DNA from: Kordiimonadaceae bacterium UBA4441
Lineage (GTDB): Bacteria; Pseudomonadota; Alphaproteobacteria; Sphingomonadales; Emcibacteraceae
Length of the DNA stretch: 23,994 bases
Assembly: GCA_002390425.1 (NCBI GenBank)
Contig: DGPL01000038.1
Location: 78,529 to 102,522 of the forward strand
Direction of reading: 5' to 3'
The notes under the pieces were generated by a model. That model saw only the letters and a program-made list of their open reading frames with translations, ran no database searches and was not told the DNA's origin. The position numbers and the translations under genes were made by a program. Below, piece by piece: positions 1-8,555 of this stretch; the stretch's first letter is position 1, and each line of letters begins with the position of its first letter.

Positions 1-399
1 TTTACGCTGATTTTTGGGAAGGACATCTTTGCGGTATTTGGGTGAGGCAGCACCCCAGGGCCAAAATGCATAAACAGAAAGACGTTCCATAAATCGTTTA
101 AATAGTGAAGTTACGGATCCGAGGTTGGTCGGGCTAGCGAGTACAAGAGCATCGGCACGTTCAAGTTTTTCAACAATTTCTTTCATGGCGTCAATTTGAA
201 CGCAAGGTTCAGGATTGGGGCCAGGTTTTTGCATGCATTCGTGGCAGTTTAAGCAAAATTTGAAATCTTCATCACGTAGAAAAACGGTATCAATTTCCGC
301 CCCTTTTTTTCTAAGATAATCACAGATAATTGCTATCGTTTGATCGGTAATACCGTCATCGCGATATGATCCGTTTATAATCAGTATGTTTTTTTGCAT
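1..399 (-). CDS. Flavodoxin-family NAD(P)H-dependent FMN reductase (C-terminus cut by window edge)
   Basis: The reading frame starts at ATG 399 on the minus strand, with GAGG six bases upstream, and stays open to base 1 (133 codons seen, C-terminus outside the window). The N-terminus is a beta strand followed by a phosphate-binding-like loop (ILIINGSYRDDGIT), as in WrbA/multimeric-flavodoxin proteins that bind FMN and reduce quinones or other acceptors in the cytosol. A cysteine-rich stretch near residues 49-67 (CLNCHECMQ...PC) and the segment SPTNLGSVTSLFKRFMERL near residue 90 match the part of the family that contacts the flavin and the partner subunit. The cysteine cluster suggests the iron-sulfur-flavoprotein-like or NADPH-dependent FMN reductase subgroup, but a bound cluster is not demonstrated. 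Substrate unknown. Confidence 0.8.
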   Translation of the reverse strand, partial: MQKNILIINGSYRDDGITDQTIAIICDYLRKKGAEIDTVFLRDEDFKFCLNCHECMQKPGPNPEPCVQIDAMKEIVEKLERADALVLASPTNLGSVTSLFKRFMERLSVYAFWPWGAASPKYRKDVLPKNQRK

Positions 400-479
400 A
401 ACATCCTCACTTTAATCGATAGTAGAATATCAGTGATTTTTATAAATAGATTTGATTAGGGTCAAAAAGATAAAAAAAC

Positions 480-521
480 ACCCTGCCTTCAATGTGGGGG
501 GAACGTCCGGCAGGGTTTTTT
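480..521 (-). terminator. Rho-independent terminator, possibly bidirectional
   Basis: The arms ACCCTGCC (480-487) and GGCAGGGT (509-516) form a GC-rich stem with a 21-base loop. It is flanked by an A run on the left (472-478) and a T run on the right (516-521), so either strand has a U tract. It lies just past the stop of the outer-membrane barrel gene that is transcribed leftwards, and should protect the flavodoxin-family gene from readthrough. Confidence 0.75.
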
Positions 522-590
522 CGGTCTATAACCACAAACTAACTGAGACTGTATAGACCTGGAGAAAATTTAGATTCATTGTTCGGTAAT

Positions 591-1286
591 TTAGAAATTA
601 TACTTTATACCGAATGAGAGTGAATTCAGATCAAGATCATTCGGATTAATGCGTCCTGTATCGCCAGCAATTTCTGCAATTGGGGCAAAATCAACATCAT
701 TGATCATTGTATATTCAGTAAAAAGACTAAAGTTTTCATTGATCGCTACTTCTGCTCCAAGACCATATGAAAAGGCAGATTCTGATCCTGATGCTTCTGT
801 CGTTGGTGGTGCAAATGTGTATGAATTATTGATTTCGAAATCAAGCACCGTAAGACCGCCATGGGCATAGAGAGAAAAGTTATCTGTTACATGTGTACCA
901 AGTAAAGCACGACCACCATATGTATATTCAAGATCGATATCAGTGATCAAGACACTGTTGATGTTGCGTGTATTTGCATTTTCGAAGTTAAAGAAACCTT
1001 CTGCGCCAACAAAGAAGCGATCATTTAAATCATATGTATAGCCAATAGCACCACCGAACGATACGCCAGAATCGTTTGCTGTGGTAACACCGCTGGTATC
1101 TTGTACCGGTAATGTTGTGTCACCAATGTTTCGTTCGATGGTGTGATTGAGGGAGGAAGACCCGATTTTTCCAGAAATATAGAAGCCGTCAAGTGCTTGT
1201 TGTGCATTCGCTGATGCACCGATTGTTGAAGCGGCAAGTAGGATTGATGTAGAAATAATTTTTTTATTCATTTTATTAACTTTCAT
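591..1286 (-). CDS. Outer-membrane beta-barrel protein (OmpA-like/porin-like small barrel)
   Basis: The mature part has alternating amphipathic strands rich in Gly, Tyr and Phe, for example the stretch GGAIGYTYDLNDRFFVGAEG, and ends in an aromatic residue (LSFGIKYNF). That C-terminal Phe is the usual signal for insertion by the Bam machinery. A Sec signal peptide precedes it (basic MNKK region, hydrophobic ISTSILLAASTIGAS, cleavage near ANA/QQ). The frame is open to 1370, but the signal peptide requires a start at ATG 1286 or ATG 1271; I chose 1286 because GAAAG lies five bases upstream, and 1271 is almost as good. At about 230 residues it fits the eight-strand OMP_b-brl group (PF13505-like). 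Function beyond outer-membrane structure is unknown. The 1287-1528 upstream region is unusual, with 11-bp phased repeats, and a strong terminator follows the gene. Confidence 0.8.
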   Translation of the reverse strand: MKVNKMNKKIISTSILLAASTIGASANAQQALDGFYISGKIGSSSLNHTIERNIGDTTLPVQDTSGVTTANDSGVSFGGAIGYTYDLNDRFFVGAEGFFNFENANTRNINSVLITDIDLEYTYGGRALLGTHVTDNFSLYAHGGLTVLDFEINNSYTFAPPTTEASGSESAFSYGLGAEVAINENFSLFTEYTMINDVDFAPIAEIAGDTGRINPNDLDLNSLSFGIKYNF

Positions 1287-1417
1287 TTTTACTTTCGTCT
1301 TATTTGCGAAAGAGTGTGTTTTAATTTGTCTCAGTTTCGATGTGTGTTTTTGATCATTAAATGACCGCACTCATCATCGCGTTCGGCGATAATTGGAATA
1401 TGGGGAATGTTGCGATC

Positions 1418-1454
1418 ACTTTCACTTAAAATGATTACAAGTAAGTGTGAAAGT
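1418..1454. promoter_or_regulatory. Inverted repeat upstream of the barrel gene
   Basis: ACTTTCAC (1418-1425) and GTGAAAGT (1447-1454) are perfect 8-base inverted arms separated by 21 bases. They lie between the barrel gene start and the phased repeats. There is no U tract, so an operator is more likely than a terminator, though a 3' stem-loop for the acetyltransferase transcript is also possible. Confidence 0.3.
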
Positions 1455-1467
1455 CATTGTTATTATT

Positions 1468-1522
1468 GTGATAATTACGTGATAATATTGTGAGTGTTTT
1501 GTGATAATTTCGTGATGAGAGT
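1468..1522. repeat. Five tandem 11-bp units, GTGATAATTNC-like
   Basis: Units start at 1468, 1479, 1490, 1501 and 1512, exactly 11 bases apart: GTGATAATTAC, GTGATAATATT, GTGAGTGTTTT, GTGATAATTTC, GTGATGAGAGT. All five begin with GTGA, and units 1 and 4 are near identical. One unit per helical turn places every copy on the same DNA face, as expected for a cooperative DNA-binding protein. The array sits about 180-235 bases upstream of the barrel gene start and ends just before the acetyltransferase stop codon. Confidence 0.6.
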
Positions 1523-1528
1523 GTTATT

Positions 1529-2062
1529 TCACAGTTTTTTAAGCCATACGGTGAAGTCACAATCAGTGGCAAATTCATCCATACGGTGTGGTGAAACTTC
1601 TTCGAATGGCATGCTTTTCTCAGGGATATAACCAAGGCGACTATACCAGACTTTTAAAAATTCTTTTGCAGGGTTTTCCCAGTGACGCGGGGTTAAGAGT
1701 TCAAGTTGCATTGTTTTATAGCCATTATTTCTTGCGTGATTTTCAACAATATTCACAAGATCACGGCCTAGACCCAAACCGCGCATTTTTTTATCGGCGG
1801 CGAGCATGCCAAATTCAAGTGTGATATCATCAACAGGGGTAAATTTAACCGAACCAACAATTTCATTATTATCACGCGCTATATAGAGTTGTTTTTCTTT
1901 CACAAAACCTTCTACTTCGTCGTAAAAAGTGCGTCCTGATGTGGTAGGTTTCCAAAGATCGCTTTCTGTTTCTTCATAAACAGCATTAATGAGTTCTAGT
2001 AGACGATTAATTGTCGCAGGCGTTAAATCCGTTTCATCACATTGTTTGATGGTAATACTCAT
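1529..2062 (-). CDS. GNAT-family N-acetyltransferase
   Basis: This is a cytosolic acyl-CoA-dependent acetyltransferase of unknown substrate. Motif A, the acetyl-CoA pyrophosphate loop, is visible as MRGLGLGRDLVNIVENHA (Q/R-x-x-G-x-G/A pattern), preceded by the strand GSVKFTPVDDITLEFGMLA and followed by YKTMQLELLTP. The late aromatic segment (FLKVWYSRLGYIPEK) matches motif B, the usual YxxxGF-like region. The frame is open to 2107, but I chose ATG 2062 because AAGGAC lies seven bases upstream and the folded domain begins right after it (MSITIKQCDETDLTPA). About 177 residues is normal for a single-domain GNAT. It stands alone on the minus strand, divergent from the S9 peptidase. Confidence 0.85.
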   Translation of the reverse strand: MSITIKQCDETDLTPATINRLLELINAVYEETESDLWKPTTSGRTFYDEVEGFVKEKQLYIARDNNEIVGSVKFTPVDDITLEFGMLAADKKMRGLGLGRDLVNIVENHARNNGYKTMQLELLTPRHWENPAKEFLKVWYSRLGYIPEKSMPFEEVSPHRMDEFATDCDFTVWLKKL

Positions 2063-2224
2063 TAAATATGTCCTTAAATATTTATAGTTATCCAAGATTA
2101 AAAACATAATTTATTTTTATTTCAAGTCATTTTCTTGGATAAAATCACTTAAAACAATCTATTGCCAAATTATCGCGTTTGCGTTTAAGCTGCTACCTTT
2201 ACAAAATAATAAATTAGGGCGGAA

Positions 2225-4243
2225 ATGAAACACTCATTAATCCTTGTATCAACATTAATTTTATTACCATTAACGGCACAAGCGCAGCAGAAAAATTTCG
2301 ACTGGCTTGATGTGTTTGAACTTGAATATGCAAATGATCCACAATTCACAAGAGACGGTGAGAGTGTGATTTATGTGCGAACTTTCATGGACATTATGAA
2401 AGACCGTAAACGTAGTAACCTCTGGATTGTTGATACGGATGGAAATAACCATCGTCCGCTTACCAATGGACTTAATAATAATTCAAATCCGCGACTTTCA
2501 CCGGATGGGCGTATGCTTGCTTATACATCAAATGAAAGTGGAAAATCACAAATTGTGATCCGCTTTATGGATAGCGGTGAAACATTCGAAGTGGCGCAGC
2601 TGCAAACGGGGGCCTCGCGATTAAGTTGGTCACCGGATAGTAAATATATTGCTTTTAGTGCCCATGTACCGGGTAAGGCAAAGACGTATGCACCATTACC
2701 CAAAGCACCAGAAGGGGCAGAATGGGCAGAGAAAGCAAGATATATCGATGAATTACAATTTCGCCGTGACGGTACTGGTTATGTGAAACCTGGTAACAGC
2801 CATATTTTTACAGTTCCCGCATTAGGCGGCACACCGCATCAGGTCACATCGGGTGCGTTTAATCATAATTCAGAAATTGCGTGGGCAGCTGATGGATCAA
2901 CATTATATTTTTCAGCAAACCGTCATGACAATCATAAAATGGAAACCCGCGATAGCGAAATTTATGCTGTTGATTTAATGAGCGGTAATATTTCGCCGAT
3001 GACAGATCGTTTTGGTCCGGATAGTAATCCGAAAATGTCACCAGACGGCAATATGGTTGCCTATACGGGGTCAAATGATGAACGCATGGGTTATCATAAT
3101 AATCATTTATATGTCATGAATACGGACGGCACGGGAATTAAGAATTTAACACCGGATCTTGACCGAAGTGTAGGGACATATCATTGGGTTGGTAAAGCAA
3201 TTTATTTCCAATATACGGACCTTGGTACCAATAAAATTGCCCGTGTGAATATGTCCGGTGATATTTATGAGGTGACAGAAGGTGTAAGCGGTACATCATT
3301 CGGGCGTCCATATTCATCAGGAACCTTTAATGTCGCCAGTGATGGTCAAATCGTTATGACGTACGCCACCGCCATGGATCAAGCGAATATCGGTGTCGTG
3401 GGTCGACGCGGCGGTGATGTGACGCAAATTACGGATATCAATGGTGATTTGCTTGATCATAGAAAGCTCGGCACTGTGGAAGAGGTTTGGTATAAATCAA
3501 GTCATGATGGTCTTGATATTCAAGGATGGCTCGTTAAACCGACGGATTTTGACCCAAGTAAAAAATATCCGCTTATCCTTGAAATTCATGGTGGACCATT
3601 TTCAGCATATGGGCCCGATTTTTCCGCTGAAATTCAATTGATGGCCAATAAGGGATATATGGTGCTTTATACCAACCCGCGAGGTTCTACGAGTTACGGG
3701 TATGAGTTTGCCAATAAAATTCATCATAATTATCCAAGCAATGATTATGACGACCTTATAAGCGGTGTTGATCATGTTATCGGTATGGGGAATGTGGATC
3801 CGGATAAATTATATGTCACCGGTGGTTCAGGGGGCGGTGTGCTTTCAAGTTGGATCATTGGTAAAACGGACCGCTTTAAAGCGGCAGTGGTGGCAAAGCC
3901 TGTGATTAACTGGACAAGTTTTACACTTTATTCCGATATGTCATTGTCATCAGCAAAATATTGGTTTGGTTCAATGCCATGGGATGATCAGGAACAATAT
4001 TGGAAGCGTTCGCCATTATCATTGGTTGGGAATGTTACTACGCCGACAATGTTGCTTACGGGGGAAAGTGACCTTAGAACGCCAATGCCGGAAAGTGAGC
4101 AATATTATCAAGCGCTTAAAATGCAGGAAGTTGAAGCGTCACTTGTACGTATTCCAGGATCATATCATGGTATTACGGCGCGTCCATCGAACTTGATTAC
4201 GAAAATTCAGCATATCGTTAAATGGTTTGATGAACATCCGTAA
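2225..4243 (+). CDS. Secreted S9-family prolyl oligopeptidase / dipeptidyl-acylaminoacyl peptidase
   Basis: This is a serine peptidase predicted to be exported to the periplasm, hydrolysing short peptides. Residues 1-21 are a Sec signal peptide (SLILVSTLILLPLTAQAQ). Residues about 40-400 form a TolB/WD40-like propeller with repeated blade motifs: SPDGRMLAYTSNESG, SPDSKYIAFSA, AADGSTLYFSANR, SPDGNMVAYTGSN. The C-terminal alpha/beta hydrolase (about 430-672) carries the catalytic triad: Ser535 in GGSGGG, Asp616 in LTGESDLRTP and His648 in PGSYHGITAR. The oxyanion-region motif EIHGGPFSAYG and the NPRGSTSYG segment are also typical of S9C enzymes. The 672-residue length is normal for the family. 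ATG 2225 follows GGGCGGA. The gamma-glutamyltransferase gene follows 20 bases later, so the two may form a peptide-degrading operon. Confidence 0.93.
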   Translation: MKHSLILVSTLILLPLTAQAQQKNFDWLDVFELEYANDPQFTRDGESVIYVRTFMDIMKDRKRSNLWIVDTDGNNHRPLTNGLNNNSNPRLSPDGRMLAYTSNESGKSQIVIRFMDSGETFEVAQLQTGASRLSWSPDSKYIAFSAHVPGKAKTYAPLPKAPEGAEWAEKARYIDELQFRRDGTGYVKPGNSHIFTVPALGGTPHQVTSGAFNHNSEIAWAADGSTLYFSANRHDNHKMETRDSEIYAVDLMSGNISPMTDRFGPDSNPKMSPDGNMVAYTGSNDERMGYHNNHLYVMNTDGTGIKNLTPDLDRSVGTYHWVGKAIYFQYTDLGTNKIARVNMSGDIYEVTEGVSGTSFGRPYSSGTFNVASDGQIVMTYATAMDQANIGVVGRRGGDVTQITDINGDLLDHRKLGTVEEVWYKSSHDGLDIQGWLVKPTDFDPSKKYPLILEIHGGPFSAYGPDFSAEIQLMANKGYMVLYTNPRGSTSYGYEFANKIHHNYPSNDYDDLISGVDHVIGMGNVDPDKLYVTGGSGGGVLSSWIIGKTDRFKAAVVAKPVINWTSFTLYSDMSLSSAKYWFGSMPWDDQEQYWKRSPLSLVGNVTTPTMLLTGESDLRTPMPESEQYYQALKMQEVEASLVRIPGSYHGITARPSNLITKIQHIVKWFDEHP

Positions 4244-4263
4244 GGGTAAAAAACGGAAGTATT

Positions 4264-5862
4264 TTGGAAAAAACATATTATTCAGATATAGGACGGCCAC
4301 CAGTTACGGCAAAAAACGGTATGGTGGCCACGTCACATCCGCTTGCGACTGATGCGGCGCTTGAGGTTCTTAAATCAGGGGGAAATGCCCTTGATGCAGC
4401 CATTTGTGCAGCGAGTGTGCAGAATGTTGTTGAACCACAATCAACGGGAATAGGTGGGGACTGTTTTGCGATATTTGCCCCAAATGGGGGGACGGATTAC
4501 GCCGCCTATAATGGATCAGGTAGAACACCTAAGGCCGCTACTGCGAAATATTTTGCGGATCATGGCATAACTGAAATTTCCCAAAATAGCCCGCACGCGG
4601 TCACCGTTCCCGGCGCGGTTGATGCGTGGTGCAGATTATCAAAAGATTACGGTTCAATGCCGCTTAAGGAGGTTTTAGCGCCAGCAATTAAATTTGCACG
4701 TAATGGGTATAAAATATACCCGCGTGTCGCTGCCGATTTTGAAAGCGCAAAAGAGACATTAAATTCATGTGAAAATGCCAAACGTATTTTTATGCCCGGT
4801 GGTAGTATTTTAAGTGCGGGAGATATCCATAAACTACCGGAACTCGCTGATACTTTGGAAGTGATCGGTAATGAAGGTCGAAATGGGTTTTATCAAGGGA
4901 CTGTTGCAGATGATATTGTCAGCTATTTAAAGGAGCGTGGCGGGTTACATACATTAGATGATTTTAAAGAGGCTAAGGGTGACTATGTCTCGCCCGTTTC
5001 CGTTAAATATCAAGGTTTTGATGTGTATGAATGTCCGCCAAATGGGCAGGGGGTTATTGCTTTAATTTTATTGAAAATAATGAACCAATTAGGGGTCAAT
5101 AAATTTGATTTACTTTCTTCTGAGCGCCTTCATTATGAAGCGGAAGCTGGTAAAATTGCTTATCATATCAGGGATTTATATTTATCAGATCCTGATTATG
5201 GTAGAAGTGAGTTAGAAGATGTTTTATCAGAAAAGAATATCGACAAGTTAATTGATACAATTAAGAGTAATTGTGTTTTAAGTATGCCCGATTATCAAAT
5301 GCCAAATCATAGGGATACTGTTTATATCAGTGTTGTTGATAAAGAGAGGAATTGTTGCAGTTTTATCAATTCCATATTCCATTCATTTGGTAGCGGTTTA
5401 ATGACGCCGAAAACGGGTGTGCTTCTCCATAGTCGCGGTAAGGGTTTTAATTTCATAAAAGACCATCCTAATCAAATGGATGGTTCAAAACGTCCGCTTC
5501 ACACAATTATTCCTGCGATGCTGGCTAAAAATAATAAGACCATCATGTCATTTGGTGTGATGGGTGGGCAGTATCAGGCCTTTGGTCATATGCAGTTTTT
5601 AAGCAGATTGCTTGAATATAATCACGATATTCAAAAGGCGATGGATTTACCGCGCACATTTCCGGACCCGGTCAGTGGTAAATTGGATATTGAGGTGGGT
5701 ATTGATAAAAAATGCCAAAAACTATTGTTAGAATTAGGCCATGAAATCAATCAAGTTTCTAAACCTATTGGCGGATCACAAGCCATATGGATAGACCAGG
5801 AAAACGGATCCTTAATTGCTGGTTCTGACCCAAGAAAAGACGGATATGCCGCAGGGTATTGA
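4264..5862 (+). CDS. Gamma-glutamyltransferase family protein (YwrD-like branch)
   Basis: This is an Ntn-hydrolase that self-cleaves into two subunits and acts on gamma-glutamyl or related acyl compounds. The N-terminal large subunit has GMVATSHPLATDAALEVLKS, a conserved GNALDAA and the STGIGGDCF motif. The predicted nucleophile is Thr352 in HRDTVYISVVD, which aligns with Thr391 of the E. coli enzyme by the following SVVD. Classic GGTs have a Ser-Ser pair before the oxyanion region, whereas this protein has RPLHTIIPAM, as in YwrD-type and cephalosporin-acylase-like relatives, so glutathione may not be its substrate. The GVMGGQYQA glycine motif follows. No signal peptide is visible, unlike many periplasmic GGTs. 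The start is TTG 4264, with GGAAG just upstream. Its 532 residues are typical, and it sits 20 bases after the S9 peptidase gene. Confidence 0.9.
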   Translation: MEKTYYSDIGRPPVTAKNGMVATSHPLATDAALEVLKSGGNALDAAICAASVQNVVEPQSTGIGGDCFAIFAPNGGTDYAAYNGSGRTPKAATAKYFADHGITEISQNSPHAVTVPGAVDAWCRLSKDYGSMPLKEVLAPAIKFARNGYKIYPRVAADFESAKETLNSCENAKRIFMPGGSILSAGDIHKLPELADTLEVIGNEGRNGFYQGTVADDIVSYLKERGGLHTLDDFKEAKGDYVSPVSVKYQGFDVYECPPNGQGVIALILLKIMNQLGVNKFDLLSSERLHYEAEAGKIAYHIRDLYLSDPDYGRSELEDVLSEKNIDKLIDTIKSNCVLSMPDYQMPNHRDTVYISVVDKERNCCSFINSIFHSFGSGLMTPKTGVLLHSRGKGFNFIKDHPNQMDGSKRPLHTIIPAMLAKNNKTIMSFGVMGGQYQAFGHMQFLSRLLEYNHDIQKAMDLPRTFPDPVSGKLDIEVGIDKKCQKLLLELGHEINQVSKPIGGSQAIWIDQENGSLIAGSDPRKDGYAAGY

Positions 5863-5889
5863 TATAGAAATATACTGAATTAATATGAC

Positions 5890-6607
5890 TTAAAAAGTGT
5901 CTCGGTAGCTGGCTTGAAGAAGGGTTTCATTTGAATTATTAGGTAATGAAAAATCTATACGGTCTGCGCGTGTGCTGTTCACATGAAGGGCTTCAAGAAT
6001 TAATCTTTGATCTTCTAATACTTCAAGGGCATAGGCTACCATAAAAGAATGTCCGTTTTCATTGTTATCGTTCATTTCGACAAATGTTAAATCAGTAATT
6101 TCAAAATGATCAAACCGTGCTGAAATTCTATGCTTTCCGAATTCGTGACTGGCTAAAACATAAAAGCTTTGATAATCGGCATCAGCGGGCCTTAAGCCAT
6201 TCATCCAAGGGCCCATTTTTGTGTTGCCCTTCATGAATTGTCCGAAGATTTCAATTTCTTCAAAGTAATCAATTGTTAAACCGATATTGAGGAAATCCGT
6301 TTGCCATCCATATTGGCCTTCTATCAACGTTTCAGGATTTGCACGGTTATTATAATAAAGTCCGTTTAAGGTAAAATATCCGAACTTTTCCCAATTGAAA
6401 CCGATGAAATATCCAGGACGATCATCAAGTTCAGTGTGCGGGATAGTGTTCCAAGCTTGTAAATTAAACATACCCGTTGGTGATAGTGCGTTTACATTTG
6501 GAAGTGGGAATTCACCAAATACAACGGCCTTTGTATCATGGAGTGCCCAGCCACGATAAAAAAGTAATGCGCCAGAGGTGTCATTTAATCCAAAAATACT
6601 ACCGTTT
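5890..6607 (-). pseudogene. C-terminal remnant of an outer-membrane porin
   Basis: The frame encodes alternating beta strands (GYFIGFNWEKFGYFTLNGLYY, FYVLASHEFGKHRISARFDHF) and ends ETLLQASYRDTF, a C-terminal Phe as in outer-membrane barrels. The first Met in frame is at 6471, but clear porin-like sequence continues upstream of it (GALLFYRGWALHDTKAVVFG), with no start codon before a stop near 6635. There is no signal peptide or N-terminal barrel half. The upstream limit coincides with the start of EAL-domain coding sequence on the other strand, so the 5' part was lost in a rearrangement. The gene is presumably dead. The specific porin family was not identified. Confidence 0.75.
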
Positions 6608-6763
6608 AAAGCATTCGGATGTGATGTGGTTCAAGGGTATTTTATTAGTAAGCCACTGCCGCTTGCTGATTTATATGATTTTCTTGAAAATTCGCCGTTT
6701 GGGCTATCCCAAAATCAAAATGAGCAAGACGAGAACTTAGAGAATATTCTAGCTGTTCAATAA
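6608..6763 (+). pseudogene. C-terminal remnant of an EAL-domain (c-di-GMP phosphodiesterase) protein
   Basis: The plus-strand frame reads KAFGCDVVQGYFISKPLPL, the C-terminal signature of EAL domains (GCDxxQGYxxSKPLP), followed by a short Asn/Glu-rich tail and TAA at 6761-6763. The roughly 200 residues of EAL domain that should precede this, including the catalytic EAL motif, are absent. Upstream in the same frame is only sequence antisense to the porin remnant. This is a fusion scar, not a functional gene. An in-frame ATG at 6578 would give a 61-residue product with no complete domain. Confidence 0.75.
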
Positions 6764-6765
6764 AA

Positions 6766-7251
6766 CTATTTTACGCTTTCTTGATCCAATAAATTTTTTA
6801 TAAGTTCTGCTTGAGGGTGTTTGTCACCAAGCGCAGCAACAACAATGTCATATGCTTGTTTATAATGCTTAACGGCCTTTTTATGATCACCCATGCTGCT
6901 ATAGACGGACGCCTTGTTGTTGATAACAGATGCCACATTTGGATGGTTATCGCCATATTCTTTTTTATCAAGGTCAAGTGCCATATCAAGATAATCAATT
7001 GCTTTTTCCGGTTCACCCATTTGCATTGCCATATATGCAATACTGTTTAAAAAGCTAGAATTTGTGGGGTCAAGTTCAATCGCATTTTTAAGATGGTTAT
7101 AGGCGGTTTCATTATCCTTTTTCATCATGGCGACGTTGGCTTTATCATGTTCAACTGCAGCTTTATCAATATCTTCGCGGCTTGGGGCTTGTGCGAAAGT
7201 TATGGTAGTTATTGATATTAGCGTTAAGAAAGCAGTAAGTATTTTCGTCAT
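6766..7251 (-). CDS. Exported tetratricopeptide-repeat protein
   Basis: A signal peptide (MTKILTAFLTLISITTITFA, cleavage near FAQA) is followed by at least three TPR units: residues about 45-75 (AYNHLKNAIELDPTNSSFLN), 75-105 (MGEPEKAIDYLDMALDL) and 110-145 (MGDHKKAVKHYKQAYDIVV). The spacing GDNHPNVASVINNKASVY and GDKHPQAELI is that of the kinesin-light-chain-like TPR_10/TPR_12 type. TPRs bind proteins, so a periplasmic scaffold role is likely, but the partner is unknown. AGGAT precedes the ATG by about eight bases. The 161-residue length suits a short TPR protein. The gene ends three bases from the EAL remnant's stop codon. Confidence 0.8.
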   Translation of the reverse strand: MTKILTAFLTLISITTITFAQAPSREDIDKAAVEHDKANVAMMKKDNETAYNHLKNAIELDPTNSSFLNSIAYMAMQMGEPEKAIDYLDMALDLDKKEYGDNHPNVASVINNKASVYSSMGDHKKAVKHYKQAYDIVVAALGDKHPQAELIKNLLDQESVK

Positions 7252-7361
7252 GATTTAATCCTGATATGTTTTTTATAGTTTTAAATCAATGAGATATTAT
7301 TCACAAGTAATAAAAAGTTAAGATAGTCCCGTTAAGATATATGAAACGATAAAGAGATTTT

Positions 7362-8539
7362 ATGGCGCAACGTTATACCATCAAGGACAAAGATTGGTCC
7401 CCGAAAGATGAAAAAGACATCCTATATTATAGGAATGTGGCCGCACGTCTTGAAGCAATTGTTGACAGCCAACCGGACTGCGTAAAAATTGTCACGCGTG
7501 ATTATAAGTTAATGGAAATGAATGTTACGGGCCTTAAGATGATCGATGTAGAACACATAGATGAGATCAGAGGCAGTAGTATTTTGGGTATTGTGGATCC
7601 AGAATATCAAGAAGCCCTAAGAAAAGCATTGATGATGCCTATGAAGGTAAAAACACAAATGTTGAATTTACGATTACTGGATTAAAGGGGTCAAAAAGAC
7701 GCATGAGCCAACATACGGCACCAATTTATGACAGTGAAGATCCGAATAAAATTATTGAAACAGTAGCCGTTTCTCGTGATATCACAGAACAATATGACAC
7801 GATGGTTGCCCTTGGTGATGCAAAGAAAATGGCTGAGCAAGCAAGCAAAGTAAAGTCAAACTTTCTTGCAACCATGTCCCACGAATTTAGAACGCCGCTC
7901 AACGCGATTATAGGGTTTAGTGAAATTATCAAAGCGGAAAGTTTTGGTAAAATAGGCAATGCAAAATATGCTGAATATATGGAAGATATTTATAACAGTG
8001 GCCGTCATTTGCTTGATTTGATCAATGATGTATTAGATATTTCAGAAATTGAAGCCGATAAACGCATTATCATAAAAGAAGATTTGGATCTTGGTGACTT
8101 AATTGCTCATTCAATTGCCACTGTAAAAGTGCTTGCAGAGCAAAATAATGTTGAGCTAATTGCTGAAATTGAAGAAAGTTTGCCGCTTCTTAATGCGGAT
8201 AATCGCTCGGTTAAGCAGATTTTATTTAACTTACTTTCCAATGCTATTAAATTTTCAAGCATGGGTGGTGATGTGATTGTTAAGACTTATCAAAAAGAAG
8301 ATAATATTATGCTTAGTGTTTCCGATCAGGGGATTGGAATTCCTGAAGAGGCACTTGATAATTTAACCAACCCGTTTTACCGTGTTCAGGAAGAAGCAAT
8401 TATTGCATCATCAGGAACGGGGCTTGGGTTATCGATTGTTAAATCATTGGTAGAAGCCCATCAGGGAGAGCTTAAAATTAAAAGCAAAATACACATAGGT
8501 ACAACAGTTATGGTATCCTTTCCCTTAAGCAATGAATAG
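7362..8539 (+). pseudogene. PAS-domain sensor histidine kinase, split by a one-base frameshift
   Basis: The first frame (7362-7685) encodes a PAS-like domain: AIVDSQPDCVKIVTRDYKLM through GSSILGIVDPEYQEALRKA. From about 7630 homology continues in the next frame as DDAYEGKNTNVEFTITGL and then SRDITEQYDT, the PAC end. The kinase core follows: H-box MSHEFRTPLNAIIGFSE (His174 of the restored protein), N-box NLLSNAIKFS, G1 SDQGIGIPEEAL and G2 SSGTGLGLSIVKSL. Restoring one base near 7629-7630 (GCATTGAT to GCATTTGAT) joins the frames. No membrane segment is seen, so this would be a soluble cytosolic kinase, and no response regulator lies next to it. The second frame has an ATG at 7703 that could yield a kinase core without the PAS domain. 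A sequencing error remains possible. Confidence 0.8.
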
Positions 8540-8555
8540 TTGGGATAATGAATAG

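Noticed and set aside
6578..6763. 61-aa protein starting MSFNPKILPFKAFG as a real small gene
   Set aside because: The first ten residues are antisense to the porin remnant and the rest is an EAL C-terminus. No ribosome site.
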